A stretch of 64,000 bases of DNA from Bacteroidales bacterium. Lineage in GTDB: Bacteria > Bacteroidota > Bacteroidia > Bacteroidales > UBA932. The position numbers were made by a program, and so were the translations under genes. Positions 33,952 through 43,835 of this stretch are shown here, piece after piece. The stretch spans positions 62,001-126,000 of the forward strand of contig JAFRPW010000036.1 of NCBI GenBank assembly GCA_017428945.1. Direction: 5' to 3'. How positions within the stretch are numbered: position 1 is the first letter of the stretch; each line of letters begins with the position of its first letter. The notes beneath the pieces were generated by a model. It did not search any database. It worked only from the letters and a program-made list of their open reading frames with translations, and was not told the DNA's origin.

Positions 33952-36354
33952 TTACGGTATGTGCACAAACGACAGTTTGTCAAACACCAGGTTCTTACCC
34001 TGCAGGATAAGGGCTGAACCCCACCATGCATGAGTTGTGATAGCAGTGAATGCATCGCCCGTTGCCACGAAGGAAACATAGCCTCTTTCCGCAGCATCAG
34101 GATCATTCTCGTTATTCCACTGGGTACCGTTAGGTGTTACGTAACTCATACCGTTCCAGTGACCGTCGAAGACCTGGATGGACCAGTCTGAAGGATCGTC
34201 AGGGGTGAAGTAGATGCGTACTTCGTCTCCTTCGGCGATGCCGGCGTTCACCCAGTCGTCCTCGCCGCCAAGTTCCTGATTGGCCGCGTAGTCTCCGGTA
34301 TGGCCGGAAGGTCCGGTCCAGACAGTGGTTTCCTGAGGATAATAGTGCACATAACTCAGCTTGGTGAATATCATGTTCTTACCCTGGAGGATAAGGGCAG
34401 AGCCCCACCATGCATGAGTCGTGATTGCAGTGAACGCATCACCCCTGGCCCTGAACGAGACATAGCCTCTCTCAACTGCTTCAGGATCATTCTCGTTATT
34501 CCACTGGGCACCGTTAGGCGTTACATAACTCATACCGTTCCAGTGACCGTCGAATATCTGGATAGACCAATCATTGGGATCGTCAGGAGTGAAGTAAATA
34601 CGGATTTCGTCACCTTCCTGAAGACCTGCGTTCACCCAGTCATCCTCGCCACCGAGTTCCTGATTGGCTGCGTAGTCTCCGGTATGGCCGGAAGGACCAG
34701 TCCAAACAGTAACCTCAATCTTGTCACCCGGGTCGATATTCATTGTGTAAGTAACTGCGCCATTGTCCGAAACCAGGGTGAGCTGGCTATCAGCCTTGGC
34801 ATCGTCCGGTATCTGGAGGTAAAGAGTGGTACCGTTAAGGATATAAACCACATCCACTCCGTCAATCTGGACACCGGTCAGGTGATCGGCATTCTCAAGT
34901 TCAACGATGAACATATCTCCCTTCTTATACTGCTCTGCAGGGAAGTTTGCGATATAGGCACCTGCAGGCTTGTCAATAGCGAGCTCAATAGTCTCTACGT
35001 CAGAACCGTTCTTTAGGTTCAGGACAAGGACAGCGGTCTCCGCTGCAGTGGGGACGGCAACCGTAATTGCAGTTTCGGTTGCTTCCACAGCCACCTTGAT
35101 ACCACCGCCGAAGGTGACGGCTGCAACCAGGTCAAGGTCAGTACCCTCGACGGTGACGTCCGAACCTGCGGAAGCAGGATTGGCGCTGAAGCCGGTGACG
35201 GTGGGCTTTACAAGGGTGTAGGCAACTGTGACGTTGAGGCCGTTGGCCATCCACAGGGTGATGTCGCCTTCCTGGGCCTTCTCACCTACGGTAAGGGTAA
35301 TCTTGCCGTCTGCAAGGGCGAACTCAGTGCCGGACGCATTGGGAAGGTCGATTCCGGTGACAAGGTCAAGGTCCGCACCGGTGATGGTGAGCTGTGCACC
35401 GTTCTTTACGGGAGCGGGAGCTGCCGCAAGGCCTGAAGGCTGTGCGGAAGTGATGGTACCTGCACTCACCTCGACGCCGGACTCCATTACCAGTGTAACG
35501 TTGCCGGTCTTGGCGCCGGCAGGCATTGCGAAGGTAATCTTGGAGGCTGTTGCGTTGAATGTCTCAGGGTCTGCACCCTCAAGGAGAACGCTCTTCACAA
35601 GGTCCAGACGGGTACCGTTGACGGTAACCTCCGCACCGGGCTTGTAAGTGCCGGCCACGGCCTTGCCATCGGCAGTCTTCACGGTAAATTCATTTTCAGG
35701 AGAAACCAGGTTCAGGGTTGCCAGGAGGCTCTTTCCTTCAGCGGAAGAAGCGTCAACCTTGGTCTCGTCAACCGTACCTAGGGCAACGACGCCGGTCTGG
35801 GCGGTAGCGGGAACCGCAACCTTTATCTCATAACGGGTGTGGGATGCAAACTTATCCTCGGAAACGACAACCTTGTTGTTGAATACGACCTCATGGATAA
35901 GGTTCAGGTAGTCGCCCTTGAAGGTGATTACCTCGCCGGGATAAGCGGCGGCAGGAGTAAGCTCGTCGATGGTGATGGGCTCAGAATACTCGAGCAGGGT
36001 TTTACCCACAATCTCGGTGCCGTCGGCAAGGACCAGCTTGGGATAACCCACGGCTGCGGTTTCTTTGGGAACGGTGACGCGGATCTCTGAGTGGGCGCCG
36101 GCGTTTATAACCTGGATGTCGGTAATCTGGTTATTCTCAGGGATAACTACGGTCTTTACCTGATCCAGGTTGGAGCCGATGAAGCGGAGGGTGCCGCCAC
36201 GGACAACGGGCTGGGGACCATAGGCCTGAAGGACTACCGCCGTGCTGCTGTACTGGTCAGTGGAGAGTTCCTCCGTGGTGCAGGAAAGCGCCAGAAGGGA
36301 GACTGCGGCCAGAATTGAAGTCAGTTGAAATATCTTTTTCATAAGCCTTTTCAT
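33952..36354 (-). CDS. IPT/TIG-repeat surface glycan-binding protein with duplicated C-terminal module
   Basis: An 800-residue lipoprotein (signal ending LALSC). From ~30 to ~540 it consists of about six IPT/TIG-like beta-sandwiches, each with a G-x-DLDLV-type motif. The C-terminus holds two tandem modules of 128 and 124 residues that are nearly identical (both contain GPSGHTGDYAANQELGGEDD and HWNGMSYVTPNG). Many exposed Trp residues suggest carbohydrate binding. It is probably a long multi-site binder beside the SusC/D transporter. The ATG at 36354 shares a base with the previous stop (TAATG); a second in-frame ATG at 36342 is possible. Confidence 0.82.
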   Translation of the reverse strand: MKRLMKKIFQLTSILAAVSLLALSCTTEELSTDQYSSTAVVLQAYGPQPVVRGGTLRFIGSNLDQVKTVVIPENNQITDIQVINAGAHSEIRVTVPKETAAVGYPKLVLADGTEIVGKTLLEYSEPITIDELTPAAAYPGEVITFKGDYLNLIHEVVFNNKVVVSEDKFASHTRYEIKVAVPATAQTGVVALGTVDETKVDASSAEGKSLLATLNLVSPENEFTVKTADGKAVAGTYKPGAEVTVNGTRLDLVKSVLLEGADPETFNATASKITFAMPAGAKTGNVTLVMESGVEVSAGTITSAQPSGLAAAPAPVKNGAQLTITGADLDLVTGIDLPNASGTEFALADGKITLTVGEKAQEGDITLWMANGLNVTVAYTLVKPTVTGFSANPASAGSDVTVEGTDLDLVAAVTFGGGIKVAVEATETAITVAVPTAAETAVLVLNLKNGSDVETIELAIDKPAGAYIANFPAEQYKKGDMFIVELENADHLTGVQIDGVDVVYILNGTTLYLQIPDDAKADSQLTLVSDNGAVTYTMNIDPGDKIEVTVWTGPSGHTGDYAANQELGGEDDWVNAGLQEGDEIRIYFTPDDPNDWSIQIFDGHWNGMSYVTPNGAQWNNENDPEAVERGYVSFRARGDAFTAITTHAWWGSALILQGKNMIFTKLSYVHYYPQETTVWTGPSGHTGDYAANQELGGEDDWVNAGIAEGDEVRIYFTPDDPSDWSIQVFDGHWNGMSYVTPNGTQWNNENDPDAAERGYVSFVATGDAFTAITTHAWWGSALILQGKNLVFDKLSFVHIP
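33955..34710 (-). repeat. In-frame tandem duplication encoding the C-terminal binding modules
   Basis: Two consecutive units (34710-34327 and 34326-33955) encode modules that differ at only about 15-20 of 124 positions. The period is 384 bp. The similarity indicates a recent duplication or gene conversion. Confidence 0.75.
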
Positions 36355-37679
36355 TATTTGTTAGGAACAGCGCGGATGTTGTCGATCTTGATCACGGGGT
36401 TGCACTCCGTGCCCTTGAGACCGCCGCTCCATACAAAGATGGTGAGAGACGTGAAGTCTGCAGCAGTGAGAGAGCCTGTGGCAACAGTACCATCCGCCCC
36501 ATAGATGAAGTTGGCATAAGGGATGGTGACGGTTATCCACTGGTCGCCTGTATCGAAGGAACCTGTAGAGGCCCAGGGTGTGTACAGGCCGCGGGGAAGT
36601 ACATTTCCGTTGAAGAAAGTGTTGTTGGCGCCCGCGAGGGTGTTGCCGTCAATGTCGGTTGCACCGGCTGCGCCGTCGGTAACCTTGTCAACACCGGCGC
36701 AGATAATCTGCATTGAACCGGCCATCCAGGGATTGGCGGAAGGGATGTAGAGCTCGAACTTGAAGCTCATGTTCTGCCAGTCGGAGAAGTCGACGAAGTC
36801 GGTCAGACGGGGGCTGTCAGCGTAGGTGACGGGATCGTCCCAGTCGCCGGGCCAGTACTCGAAGCTGAAGTGGCCGTCGTCCCAGGCACCGTCTTCCTTC
36901 ATGGTGACATCAGTGCCGCCAAGGCGGAGGAAGTTGCCGGAAAGGGCGGTCTCATCGGTCTCGATGACCTGGGCATGCCAGCCGTGGTTGGCCGGATGTG
37001 GATCGGTGTCGAAGTTGAAGAGGCTTCCGCGGGGGTCGCACCACTGGAAGACGGATGTAACCTCGCCGTAGATGGTCTTAACCTTGAGGTTCTTGCCCAC
37101 CACGGCGCCGGCGGGGACCTCGAAGTTGATGGCGCCCTTGGTGAAACTCTTGATGGAGCACTCCGCGTCGCCTATCCAGAGCTGGATGGGGACGTTGGGA
37201 TCGTCCACGAAGTAGTCTCCGTACAGAGTTGCAAGCGAGCCCTTGGGAGTGAACTCGTTGGACATGGAGCTGATGGAGGGACCGGGAACCAGGACCTGGA
37301 AGTCCACCTTCACGGTGTCTGCATTCTTGTTGATGAGGTAAATATAGTTGGAAACCTCATTGGGAATCTCGTTGGGAACGTCTACAAGGATGGTATGGTC
37401 CGTGATGTAGCTGTTGTTCAGGACGGCCTGCTGGTCGTTGAACAGCATCTTGTAAACGCTGCGGAGATTGTCTCCTACCAGGCATATGCTGTTGCCCATG
37501 TAGGCGGAGGTGAGCAGGGAATCTGCTGCGGCCGCCTTTACGGGACGGATATAGTATACGGTGGGAACACCGTCGGTCAGCTTGAAACGGTCCGGTTCAT
37601 CCTCACACGCAGTGAAGCTGACGGCTGCAACCAGTGCGGCTGCGGCCCAGATGCTTATTTTTGCAATGATGTTTTTCAT
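36354..37679 (-). CDS. Surface glycan-binding protein (SGBP-B-like)
   Basis: A 441-residue lipoprotein (signal ending FTAC). IPT-like domains at the N-terminus (~35-210) are followed by a C-terminal beta-sandwich (~215-441). The pattern of the latter (LFNFDTD ... GHFSFEYWPGDWDDP ... IKIDNIRAVPN) matches the xyloglucan/mannan-binding domain of Bacteroidota SGBPs. It captures polymer at the surface and passes it to SusC/D. It lies 18 bp after susD and overlaps the next gene by 1-2 bases. Confidence 0.88.
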   Translation of the reverse strand: MKNIIAKISIWAAAALVAAVSFTACEDEPDRFKLTDGVPTVYYIRPVKAAAADSLLTSAYMGNSICLVGDNLRSVYKMLFNDQQAVLNNSYITDHTILVDVPNEIPNEVSNYIYLINKNADTVKVDFQVLVPGPSISSMSNEFTPKGSLATLYGDYFVDDPNVPIQLWIGDAECSIKSFTKGAINFEVPAGAVVGKNLKVKTIYGEVTSVFQWCDPRGSLFNFDTDPHPANHGWHAQVIETDETALSGNFLRLGGTDVTMKEDGAWDDGHFSFEYWPGDWDDPVTYADSPRLTDFVDFSDWQNMSFKFELYIPSANPWMAGSMQIICAGVDKVTDGAAGATDIDGNTLAGANNTFFNGNVLPRGLYTPWASTGSFDTGDQWITVTIPYANFIYGADGTVATGSLTAADFTSLTIFVWSGGLKGTECNPVIKIDNIRAVPNK

Positions 37680-37697
37680 TTCTTTGCGTTTTAAGGA

Positions 37698-39446
37698 TTA
37701 GAACGTAATAGTGGAAAGGTCAAACTCCTTGGCCTCTGCACCCAGATTGGGGTTGTAAACCACATCCTCTGAAGGGAAAGGCAGGGCAGCGAGTTTGGAC
37801 TTGATGGCGTCTGCGGAAGGAGTGAATTCCTCAGTGTTGTAATAAACACTCTCGGGGACGCTCCATACACCATTCTCGTAGTATGCCTTGTAAACGTCGT
37901 TGAGGCTGCCAAGGATGGCGTTGCGCTTCTGTGCCTGGATGTCAGCGACGGCAAAGTCGGGATTGTAGTAACCTACGCGGACGTAGTCGTACCAGCGGTC
38001 GCCTTCAAGTGCAAGCTCAAGATTGCGCTCCTTGAACACCTCTTCAAAGGTGATGGAGGTCTTGGCGCTCACTGCGCCGGGGATGGCACGGTTGCGTACT
38101 GCGTTGTAGCAGTCCAGTGCAAGCTGGTCGGTTGTGGAAGAACCGGGACCCTTGAGTTTGGCCTCGCAGTATACCAGATAGATATCGGCCAGACGGAGGA
38201 TATGGGTGCTGAGACCATAGGCCATACGGCCTGCGGAAACACCAAGGGCTGCCATGTGGTCGTTGCCGTCTCCATAGAGGAACTTGACGCAGGCGGCGCC
38301 GGTGGGGCTGTTCATGCTCTTGTCGGAGGCATTGGTAGTACCGCTGGGGCCGTAATTGTCGTCATAGAAGAAACGGAGGTAGTCGAAGCCGCCGTTGGTG
38401 GTCCAGAAGTAGTCGTACTTGTCACCGGCAAGCATCATGGTAGCTTTGCGGCGGGTATCAACGTCGGAACGGGTGGCGGGATCCATGAGGGCGCTCACGC
38501 CAAACTGCTCCTGAAGTGCTACGGAAGGACCGTTCCACTGGCCCCATACGTCTCCGAACTCGTCGAAGCCGTTCATGCCAAGGTCGCTCTGGAAGGAGTT
38601 CTGGGCTGTCCACGGCTGTGCGGAAGCATCCCAGTGCCATGAAATGAGGCACTCGATGTTCTTGTTGTTCTGGAGGCGGAAGATGTCGGAGTAATTCTCA
38701 AGGAGCTCACGTCCGGAATTCTCAATCACATCCTTTGCATACTTTGCGGCTTCGTCAAGGTCGGCCTGATTCAGGGTTCCGCTGACACCGGCCTTCTGGA
38801 GGTAAACCTTTGCAAGAAGAGCCTCTGCGCTGTAGAAGTCGATGCGGCCGTCCTTGTTTGCCACCTTCTTGGGAAGGAGATTCATAGCCTCTTTCAGAAG
38901 CATGATGGTATAGTCATAGACGTTTTCCTTGGTAGCTTTGTAAACCTCGTTGTAGGTGCCGGTTGCAAGCTCTGCGGAAATGTCGTGGATGATGGGGACC
39001 TCGCCGAAGGAGCGTACCAGGAAGAAGTTTGCAAAAGCCTTCCAGGTAAGGGCCTCGCCCATGCACATGTTCTTTACGGCAGGGTCGATGTCCGACTTCT
39101 TGATACGGTTGTAAACCACGGAAGAGTGTGAGTTCACAGCCCAGAGGGAAGAGGACATGTCACGGAGCTCTTTATCGGAACCGTTCACGGTGAACTGGAG
39201 ATAGGGGCTGTTGCCCATATAGTAGTTACCGGAGAAGCACTCGCCGACGCGGTAGAAACCGCGGATGAAGTCGTACCAGGGAGAGTTGTAAAGGTAGTTC
39301 ACGCCCTGGATGCACTGGTTTTCGTCCTGGTAGAAGTTGGACTCGTTGTAACTGTCTTCGCTGGGGCGGTCAAGGAACTTTTCGCAGGAAGAGGCCGTGA
39401 AGGCTGCGATTACAGCAACAATAATATATTTAATAGTATTCTTCAT
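37698..39446 (-). CDS. susD: SusD/RagB-family nutrient-binding lipoprotein
   Basis: About 582 residues. The ATG at 39446 (MKNTIKYIIV) is preferred to one two codons earlier; the signal ends ASSC. It has the SusD features: EKFLDRPSEDSYNESNFYQDE at the start, a TPR-rich core with GEALTWKAFANFFLVRSFGEVP, and the C-terminal FKERNLELALEGDRWYDYVR. It forms the lid on the SusC pore and binds oligosaccharide. It lies 13 bp downstream of susC in the operon. Confidence 0.95.
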   Translation of the reverse strand: MKNTIKYIIVAVIAAFTASSCEKFLDRPSEDSYNESNFYQDENQCIQGVNYLYNSPWYDFIRGFYRVGECFSGNYYMGNSPYLQFTVNGSDKELRDMSSSLWAVNSHSSVVYNRIKKSDIDPAVKNMCMGEALTWKAFANFFLVRSFGEVPIIHDISAELATGTYNEVYKATKENVYDYTIMLLKEAMNLLPKKVANKDGRIDFYSAEALLAKVYLQKAGVSGTLNQADLDEAAKYAKDVIENSGRELLENYSDIFRLQNNKNIECLISWHWDASAQPWTAQNSFQSDLGMNGFDEFGDVWGQWNGPSVALQEQFGVSALMDPATRSDVDTRRKATMMLAGDKYDYFWTTNGGFDYLRFFYDDNYGPSGTTNASDKSMNSPTGAACVKFLYGDGNDHMAALGVSAGRMAYGLSTHILRLADIYLVYCEAKLKGPGSSTTDQLALDCYNAVRNRAIPGAVSAKTSITFEEVFKERNLELALEGDRWYDYVRVGYYNPDFAVADIQAQKRNAILGSLNDVYKAYYENGVWSVPESVYYNTEEFTPSADAIKSKLAALPFPSEDVVYNPNLGAEAKEFDLSTITF

Positions 39447-39459
39447 AATCATATCCTCC

Positions 39460-42400
39460 TTAGAATGTTATGTTTACACCAAGGGAGTATGCGGTAGGAG
39501 AAGGATAACGGCCGTTATCCAGACCCATCACGTTAACGGAAGCGGTACTTGCACCGATTTCGGGATCATATCCGGAATACTTGGTGAAGGTGAGAAGGTT
39601 CTGGATATTCATCTGCACGCGGATGTTCTCCACTTTCATGTTCAGTTTCTGAAGTTTCTCCTTGGGAAGGGTGTATCCCAGGGTGATGTTCTTCACGCGG
39701 AGATAGGAACCGTCCTCGATGTAACGGTCGCTGAGGCGGCTGTTCTCATTGGGGTCACCGGTGGTTGCACGGGGCAGGGTTGCGCCGGGATTGGATATCT
39801 TCACGTTCTGGACATCTTCAAACCAGTTCCAGACTCCGCCGGTTCCGTCGTAGGTCTTTTCCGGATCGATTGCTTCCAGCTTGGTGCGGCCAAGGACTAC
39901 GGAAGGCTGGTTGGCCCATGCACTCTTCATGTTGCCGGTACGCATGCTCAGGTAGTTGAGGACCTTGTTGCCGTATGAACCGTTGATGAAGATGCTGAGG
40001 TCGATATTCTTATATGTAAAGGTATTGGTCCAGCCGAATGTGAACTTGGGCATGGGGGAACCAATGTTGGTGCGGTCAGCCTCGGTAATCATGCCGTCGC
40101 CGTTGAGATCCTTGTACCTGATATCGCCAATCCAGGTGTTGCTGTACTGGCTCCAGCTGGCGGGATTTGTATCGATGACCTCTCCGTCGGCGGTCTTGAC
40201 CATGGGCATTTTGCCCTGAACGGGGCCGCTCACCAGCTCTTCAAAGCTCTGGTAGATACCGTCAGTCACATAACCGTAGAAGCTGAACAGGGGATCTCCG
40301 ATATTGGAGACGGAGACGATGTCGTTCCACTGTCCGTAACCTACGATAGCTGCGGAAGCGGTACCTGCAAGGGCCAGAAGCTTGTTGCGGTTGAAGGAAA
40401 TCTGACCTTCGGAGGTCCAGTGGAAGTCTTTCTTGTCGATGGGGTGGGTGGTGAGGGTAATCTCCACACCGGTGTTCTGGATGGAACCATAGTTGCCCCA
40501 GGGAGCTGCCAGCGCGGAAGAACCATTACCGGAAGTACCCATGTAGGTGGGCATCTGCAGAGGCATAAGCATGTCGTTGGAACGCTTGTCGTACCAGTCT
40601 ACAACCAGGTTGGCCTTGTTGTCGTAGAGGCTCAGGTCCAGACCTACGTTGAACTGCTCCTGCTTTTCCCACATGATGTCAAGGTTGGGGATGTTGCTCT
40701 GGCGGTAGCCTGTGCCAAGACCGGTTGCCACCTTGGTCATGCTTGCGCCCCACTTGTATCCGCCGATGGATGCGTTACCGGTCTGTCCCCATCCCAGACG
40801 GAGCTTACCGTCGGTGATGAAGCCCTTGGCGCCACGGAACAGAGGGCTGTTGGTGAACCTCCAGGCCAGTGCGAAGGAGTGGAACGGTGCCCATCTCTTG
40901 TTGGGGCCGAAGTTGGAGGAACCATCGTAACGGAATGTGTATGTACCGATGAGTTGGTTGTCCCAGTTCCAGGTTTCACGGGTGAAGAAGGAGGCCATTG
41001 CGGCGCTGCCGAAACCGAAACCGATGGTAGGAGTACCGGTGCCAAGGTAAGGGTTCACCACATCGTTGGAAGGAAGGGCGGTGTTGAATACCGACTCATA
41101 GTCCCAGCTGGATTCCCAAGCTTCCTGGCCCACCATGGCGGTGAAGCTGTTCTTGCCGAAGCTGCCGTTCCAGGTGAGGTAGTTCTTGAGCTGCCAGTAC
41201 AGGGAATTGTTCTTCTGGACGCGGACCTCGTTGGCTGCCCTCTGGTATGAACCAAGACTTACGCTGGGGTTGAAGGTCTCCGCCTCCGAGTAGCTCACGT
41301 CATAACCAAGTTCCGCATGCCATACAAGGTCCTTGCGGAGGTTGATGTCGGAGAAGATGTTTCCTGCGAGTTTCTGTCTGGCCAGGAGAATCTGCTCCAG
41401 CATTGCCATGGCGACAGGGTTGATGATGGAGTAATTCTTCATGGAAAGGTTGTAGTAGTTGCCGTCCTGATCATATATAGGTGCGGAAGGCAGGGAGGTG
41501 AGGGAGTAGCCGATGATACCTTCGTCGGAGTCGGCCAGCTTCATGTTCTCGTCCGTGGAGGAGAAGGTGGCGCTGAGGCCTATCTTCCACCATTCCTTGA
41601 GCTTTGCGTCAAGGTTTGCACGTACGCTGAAGCGCTGGAACTCTGAACCGATGATGGTACCCTGCTGGTCCATCCAGGAGCCGGATACATAGTACTGGAC
41701 CTTGTCCGTACCGCCCTGGGCACTGATCTGGTGCTGATGCTGAAGGGCCGTGCGGAAGATAGCGTCCTGCCAGTTGGTACCCTTGCCCAGGATGGAGGGA
41801 TCGGAGTAGTATTCGTTCTCTCCTACCATGCCCACGGAAGCCAGGTCGTTGTAGTACTCTGCGAATTCGCGGAGGTTCAGGAGGTCGATCCTGCGGGTCT
41901 GGCGCTGGAGGGCAACCATGCCGTCGTAGGTGAACTTGGCGTCTCCGGACTTACCGCGCTTGGTGGTGATGAGGATAACGCCGTTTGCACCCTGGGCTCC
42001 GTAGATGGCCGTTGCGGATGCATCCTTCAGGATTTCCATCGATACGATATCGGAGGGGTTGATGGTGGACAGCGGGGATACCGTGGAAACGGCGCCGTTG
42101 CCGAGGGCGTCACCCAGACCGAAGTCCGCACCGGAGGAACCGCCGCCCTGCATGATGACACCGTCAATCACGTACAGAGGCTCTGCATTGGCGTTGATGG
42201 TGGCCTGACCGCGAACGCGGATGGAGGACGATGAACCAGGTGCACCGGAAGTCTGCACTGCCGTAACACCGGCGGCGCGGCCCTGGAGGGACTGGTCGAT
42301 GTTGGTGATGATGGAGCCCTTGATGGCGTCTTCCTTCATGGAGACGGAAGCGCCGGCGAGGTCGCTCTTCTTCATGGTACCGTAACCCACGACGACAACC

Positions 42401-42699
42401 TCGTCAAGGAATTCGGCATCTTCGCTCAGTTTCACGTTGATGACAGACTGGCTGCCTACTGCGATCTCCTGAGTTGCATAACCGATGGAGGAGAACACCA
42501 GGGTTGCACCGCGTTTGACGGTGATGGTGTACTTTCCATCAAGGTCTGTGATGGCACCGTTGTTGGTGCCCTTCTCCACTACCGATGCTCCCACAACCGG
42601 GCCGATATCGTCCGTGACGGTACCGGAGACCTTGTTCTGGGCGAACAGGGCCGTGGTTGCAAGAAGCGCCAGCATGAAGGTCACAATTCTTTGTTTCAT
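39460..42699 (-). CDS. susC: SusC/RagA-family TonB-dependent oligosaccharide transporter
   Basis: A 1079-residue outer-membrane protein with a cleaved signal peptide (ends ALFAQ). A carboxypeptidase-regulatory-like domain (~23-100, GTVTDDIGPVVGASV) precedes the plug, with the SusC signature EVVVVGYGTMKKSDLAGA. A 22-strand barrel ends in the outer-membrane C-terminal Phe (SLGVNITF). It imports oligosaccharides using TonB energy. It is the first gene of a ten-gene operon running to the GH3 gene at 23511. No anti-sigma N-terminal extension is present, so control is likely by the nearby AraC protein. Confidence 0.96.
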   Translation of the reverse strand: MKQRIVTFMLALLATTALFAQNKVSGTVTDDIGPVVGASVVEKGTNNGAITDLDGKYTITVKRGATLVFSSIGYATQEIAVGSQSVINVKLSEDAEFLDEVVVVGYGTMKKSDLAGASVSMKEDAIKGSIITNIDQSLQGRAAGVTAVQTSGAPGSSSSIRVRGQATINANAEPLYVIDGVIMQGGGSSGADFGLGDALGNGAVSTVSPLSTINPSDIVSMEILKDASATAIYGAQGANGVILITTKRGKSGDAKFTYDGMVALQRQTRRIDLLNLREFAEYYNDLASVGMVGENEYYSDPSILGKGTNWQDAIFRTALQHQHQISAQGGTDKVQYYVSGSWMDQQGTIIGSEFQRFSVRANLDAKLKEWWKIGLSATFSSTDENMKLADSDEGIIGYSLTSLPSAPIYDQDGNYYNLSMKNYSIINPVAMAMLEQILLARQKLAGNIFSDINLRKDLVWHAELGYDVSYSEAETFNPSVSLGSYQRAANEVRVQKNNSLYWQLKNYLTWNGSFGKNSFTAMVGQEAWESSWDYESVFNTALPSNDVVNPYLGTGTPTIGFGFGSAAMASFFTRETWNWDNQLIGTYTFRYDGSSNFGPNKRWAPFHSFALAWRFTNSPLFRGAKGFITDGKLRLGWGQTGNASIGGYKWGASMTKVATGLGTGYRQSNIPNLDIMWEKQEQFNVGLDLSLYDNKANLVVDWYDKRSNDMLMPLQMPTYMGTSGNGSSALAAPWGNYGSIQNTGVEITLTTHPIDKKDFHWTSEGQISFNRNKLLALAGTASAAIVGYGQWNDIVSVSNIGDPLFSFYGYVTDGIYQSFEELVSGPVQGKMPMVKTADGEVIDTNPASWSQYSNTWIGDIRYKDLNGDGMITEADRTNIGSPMPKFTFGWTNTFTYKNIDLSIFINGSYGNKVLNYLSMRTGNMKSAWANQPSVVLGRTKLEAIDPEKTYDGTGGVWNWFEDVQNVKISNPGATLPRATTGDPNENSRLSDRYIEDGSYLRVKNITLGYTLPKEKLQKLNMKVENIRVQMNIQNLLTFTKYSGYDPEIGASTASVNVMGLDNGRYPSPTAYSLGVNITF

Positions 42700-42756
42700 G
42701 CTACTGTTTTTTGGTTAATGATTATATGTTGTTGGTTAATCGTTTCATGTGTTTGG

Positions 42757-42843
42757 CAAAAGTACGCCTTTTTCGATGCGCCTGCCAACATTTAACAACC
42801 CATTAATGATACTTTTTTGACAAACCGCATCGAAACGCTTCGA
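42757..42843 (-). promoter_or_regulatory. susC promoter with inverted-repeat operator candidates
   Basis: On the minus strand TACTTTTG (42764-42757) is preceded by TTG (42788-42786) at 21 bp. The inverted repeat TTCGATGCG (42772-42780, in the spacer) and CGCATCGAA (42826-42834, upstream) brackets the -33 box. The right arm overlaps a second palindrome, TCGAA-N4-TTCGA (42830-42843). These are candidate sites for the adjacent AraC regulator. Confidence 0.55.
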
Positions 42844-42868
42844 AATGTTTTATTTCTATTGGTTTTCC

Positions 42869-43747
42869 CTAGACGAAAATCTTGTTTTTGGTAAACAGCG
42901 CCCGAAAGTCACGCGGGGTGTATCCGCGCCTGGCCTTGAAGGTACGGTTGAAATTGGAGAGGTTGTTGAAACCGCATGCGTAGCATATCTCGCTGATGGA
43001 CGTGGAGGTGTCCGACAGCATCCTGGCGGCGCTGCCAACCCTTATGTCTATGATGTAGTCCATGGGGCCGCGGGCCGTGTGCTGCTTGAAAAAGCGGCTG
43101 AAGGCCGACGGTGTCATTGCCGCTATCTGTGCCAGGTCCTCGAGGTGTATTGCCTCGGGATAATGGGATGCTATGTATTCCTTTACCTTTAATATCCGGC
43201 GAATCTCGTTGGTCTCCTGCACCACGGCGAAAGCGCTGGAGGCCAGCGTGCGGGCGTCTTTGTCCAGGGAGAGTTCGTACAGTATCTTTATCATCTGAAG
43301 GAACTGTTCCATCCTTTCCTGGTTCTGCGAAAGCGTGTCCAGGATGGAATACACTTTCATTATTGCCTGCATGGAAAAGGTGAGGCCCATGCGTGCCCTC
43401 TCGAACATCTTGCGGATGGATGCAAACTGGTTGCGGCTCAGAAGGCTTGAGGGGAGAAGGTCGGCGGAGAACTGGACGGTTATTTCCCGGATGTCGGTAT
43501 TTGTGCAGTTTCCCTGTTCCCAGGCGTGCTCCAGCCCGTTTCCGGCAATCAGGGTAAGTTCATAGCTGCCTATTTCTTCTATGCTGTCCCCCACCACGCG
43601 GCGCACTCCGCTTCCGCCCTCGATGAAATTCAGTTCATACTCGCTGTGTGAATGTATGGGCCATGTAAACTCGCTTTTATGCCGTTCCGCTATGAAAAAG
43701 CAGTCCTTTTCAGATATAGGCGGGATTTCGTGCAATATTTTTGTCAT
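42869..43747 (-). CDS. AraC-family transcriptional regulator
   Basis: A 292-residue regulator. The N-terminal cupin-like sensor domain contains HSHSEYELNFIEGGSG. The C-terminal ~100 residues are the double helix-turn-helix of AraC/XylS proteins (VKEYIASHYPEAIHLEDLA ..., then SISEICYACGFNNLSNFNRTFK, quoted in parts). The cupin suggests direct sugar sensing. It is co-oriented with and directly upstream of susC, so it is the likely activator of the mannan/xyloglucan locus. It has its own promoter. Confidence 0.92.
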   Translation of the reverse strand: MTKILHEIPPISEKDCFFIAERHKSEFTWPIHSHSEYELNFIEGGSGVRRVVGDSIEEIGSYELTLIAGNGLEHAWEQGNCTNTDIREITVQFSADLLPSSLLSRNQFASIRKMFERARMGLTFSMQAIMKVYSILDTLSQNQERMEQFLQMIKILYELSLDKDARTLASSAFAVVQETNEIRRILKVKEYIASHYPEAIHLEDLAQIAAMTPSAFSRFFKQHTARGPMDYIIDIRVGSAARMLSDTSTSISEICYACGFNNLSNFNRTFKARRGYTPRDFRALFTKNKIFV

Positions 43748-43773
43748 GATACGTTATTTGACATATTTATTTG

Positions 43774-43806
43774 CAAATATAGCCAAATCTTATACAAATC
43801 CTCCAA
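43774..43806 (-). promoter_or_regulatory. Promoter of the AraC regulator gene
   Basis: Minus-strand TATATTTG (43781-43774) with TTG (43806-43804) 22 bp upstream. The leader to the ATG at 43747 is about 22 nt. Confidence 0.5.
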
Positions 43807-43835
43807 TTTTTGATACTTTTTTAACATAGCCCCCG

